From Pseudomonadota bacterium (GTDB lineage Bacteria; Pseudomonadota; Alphaproteobacteria; UBA9655): 5,775 nucleotides of DNA. The notes under the pieces were generated by a model that was not told where the DNA came from, did not search any database, and worked only from the letters and a program-made list of their open reading frames with translations. The stretch is from positions 1 to 5,775 of the forward strand of contig JAKBAL010000158.1 of assembly GCA_021809225.1 (NCBI GenBank), read 5' to 3'. Shown piece after piece: positions 4,524-5,775 of this stretch. Each line of letters begins with the position of its first letter. Positions within the stretch are counted from its first letter, which is position 1. The position numbers were made by a program, and so were the translations under genes.

Positions 4524-5775
4524 CTACTTTTCTTCTTCAGCTTTGGGAAAAGTTTCAGGAATCAATGGCATAAGGAGAAGAGAAAGCGCAAGACATATAG
4601 GGATACTCGCTAAGGCAAATCGGTAATCAGAAATCGTATAAACAGGAATTCCATTATCTTTCATTCCCTCCCAAATCCACTCCAAACACCAGCCAACAAG
4701 CGGCTGCAAGACAAGGCCTAACATCATCACAATCATATTCGTAAAACTGATCGCTGTTGCGTTACTTGCATGAGGTGTCAATTGGCACACGGATGAAAAA
4801 ATAAGGGGCTGTGCTGAAAAAACAACTCCCGCCGCAAAAAGAAGTCCATACATTCCCAAAAGAGGAATGTCTGGAACATAAATAATGACAAAATTGCAGA
4901 GAAGAGCCAAAGCCGCCCCTATAATCATAGGAGTTTTACGAACTTTAAAATAATCGGAAAAGAGGGCGACAATGGGCGACCCAAGGCCAACACCAATATA
5001 AAACATCGTTGTGATTGACCCTGCTACGGCTCGTTCAATGGTATAAAGCTTCATCAAAAAGGGTACACCCCACAAATCAACAAATGCTAACATCGGCGCA
5101 TACATAAGAGCTCCATAAAGACCGAGGGCCCAAATTCGATAATCAATAACAATATCCTTAAGACGGATAAAAAGTGTTTTAAGACGTGTATCAACAACGG
5201 AAGTCGCCACAAGAGGCCCTTCATCAGGAACATCTTCAACAAAATACCAAAGTCCCATCGTTAGCACCAACCCAATTGGCACAACAACGTAAAGCATCGC
5301 TTCTCTCCAGCCTAACGTATCAATTAAAAGGGCGAGAGGAGCCTGCCCCAGAGCCGCCCCAACTTTTCCAGCTAGCAAAGTAAATCCTACAACAAGCGCA
5401 AGCCGTTCAGGATGAAACCAACACGTCGCAAGTTTTAAAGCTCCTAGAAAAGCACAAGTTGATCCTGCTCCAATGAGTAATCGACCAAAACAGGCAAGAT
5501 AAAAAGATCCTGATAACGCAAAGATAACTGTTCCTACAATACAACAGACCATTGCCCCCTTTAAAAGACGAGAGGGACCAAATTTATCCATACCTAAACC
5601 AACAGGAATTTGGAGAGATGTATAAGAAATTAAATAAAATGCACTTAGAACACCCAAAGCACAGGCTTCAACAGAAAAATCTCGCATCAGATCATCTGTC
5701 ATAACCCCCGGTGAATTACGAAGAATAAATTGGTAAAGGTAAAAAAATCCTGCAAAACTCCAAACAAACCAAGCT
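4524..5775 (-). CDS. MFS transporter (N-terminal few residues outside window)
   Basis: An inner-membrane secondary carrier of the major facilitator superfamily. The frame stays open past the internal ATG at 5702 to the right edge. The 24 residues before that ATG form the rest of TM1 (WSFAGFFYLYQFIL, then RNSPGVMTDDLM), so 5702 is not the start. 416 residues are visible, and probably fewer than about 20 are missing. Numbering from the first visible residue, the motif A-like loop between TM2 and TM3 is QIPVGLGMDKFGPSR (55-69). GRLLIGAG (97-104) with GALKLATCWFHPERLAL follows in TM4-TM5. A hydrophilic central loop is near 180-205, then six more membrane spans, ending in a charged tail (KAEEEK). 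The substrate cannot be read from sequence. The stop codon lies 43 bp before leucine dehydrogenase, so import of a branched-chain amino acid, or export of its product, is a neighbourhood inference. The YQFILRNSPGVM type resembles carriers I associate with Legionella, Coxiella and Holosporales-like bacteria. Confidence 0.9.
   Translation of the reverse strand, partial: AWFVWSFAGFFYLYQFILRNSPGVMTDDLMRDFSVEACALGVLSAFYLISYTSLQIPVGLGMDKFGPSRLLKGAMVCCIVGTVIFALSGSFYLACFGRLLIGAGSTCAFLGALKLATCWFHPERLALVVGFTLLAGKVGAALGQAPLALLIDTLGWREAMLYVVVPIGLVLTMGLWYFVEDVPDEGPLVATSVVDTRLKTLFIRLKDIVIDYRIWALGLYGALMYAPMLAFVDLWGVPFLMKLYTIERAVAGSITTMFYIGVGLGSPIVALFSDYFKVRKTPMIIGAALALLCNFVIIYVPDIPLLGMYGLLFAAGVVFSAQPLIFSSVCQLTPHASNATAISFTNMIVMMLGLVLQPLVGWCLEWIWEGMKDNGIPVYTISDYRFALASIPICLALSLLLMPLIPETFPKAEEEK

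Noticed and set aside
5700..5702. ATG at 5702 as the start of the MFS transporter
   Set aside because: The frame stays open to the window edge, and the upstream 24 residues are a typical MFS first transmembrane segment. This ATG is the internal Met of SPGVM.

Overview
The window is AT-rich and reads as a bacterial chromosome segment, most likely from a host-associated alphaproteobacterium of the Holosporales/Rickettsiales kind. That placement is an inference. It rests on the AT bias, the alphaproteobacterial-looking N-terminus of the leucine dehydrogenase, a divergent DAACS/SDF-type amino-acid carrier, an MFS carrier of a type I associate with intracellular bacteria, and a cluster of small secreted proteins I cannot name. 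No rRNA, tRNA, CRISPR array or insertion sequence was seen.

Left part (1-2035, all minus strand): three genes for exported proteins of unknown function. The first (1-558) runs off the left edge, so its C-terminus is missing. The third (1178-2035) is its paralogue. Both have a signal peptide ending just before a Met-Glu-Glu stretch, then a repeat unit with the signature LGC-x2-SF-x2-V-x2-AL-x2-AGI-x-LDE. The complete protein has two units exactly 106 residues apart, plus a charged coiled-coil insertion in the first unit. The partial protein shows one full unit and the start of a second. Between them lies an unrelated small exported protein of 93 residues (760-1041).

Middle (2036-3413): a 124-bp divergent intergenic region with candidate promoters on both strands, two of whose -10 hexamers overlap. 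It leads into a plus-strand membrane carrier of the dicarboxylate/amino acid:cation symporter family. Several positions that bind substrate and sodium in the well-studied members are changed.

Right part (3431-5775, minus strand): a two-gene putative operon. An MFS transporter, whose first few residues lie beyond the right edge, is followed after 43 bp by leucine dehydrogenase. The dehydrogenase starts at a GTG and carries an 8-residue insertion just before its catalytic aspartate. The symporter and dehydrogenase genes converge, with only 17 bp between stop codons and no clear terminator.

Functionally, the right half suggests uptake and oxidative deamination of (branched-chain) amino acids: two carriers beside an enzyme that converts leucine, valine or isoleucine to the 2-oxo acid. 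Only the dehydrogenase's substrate class is well supported. The carriers' substrates are inferred from neighbourhood and residue changes. The secreted repeat family is the least explained part of the window.
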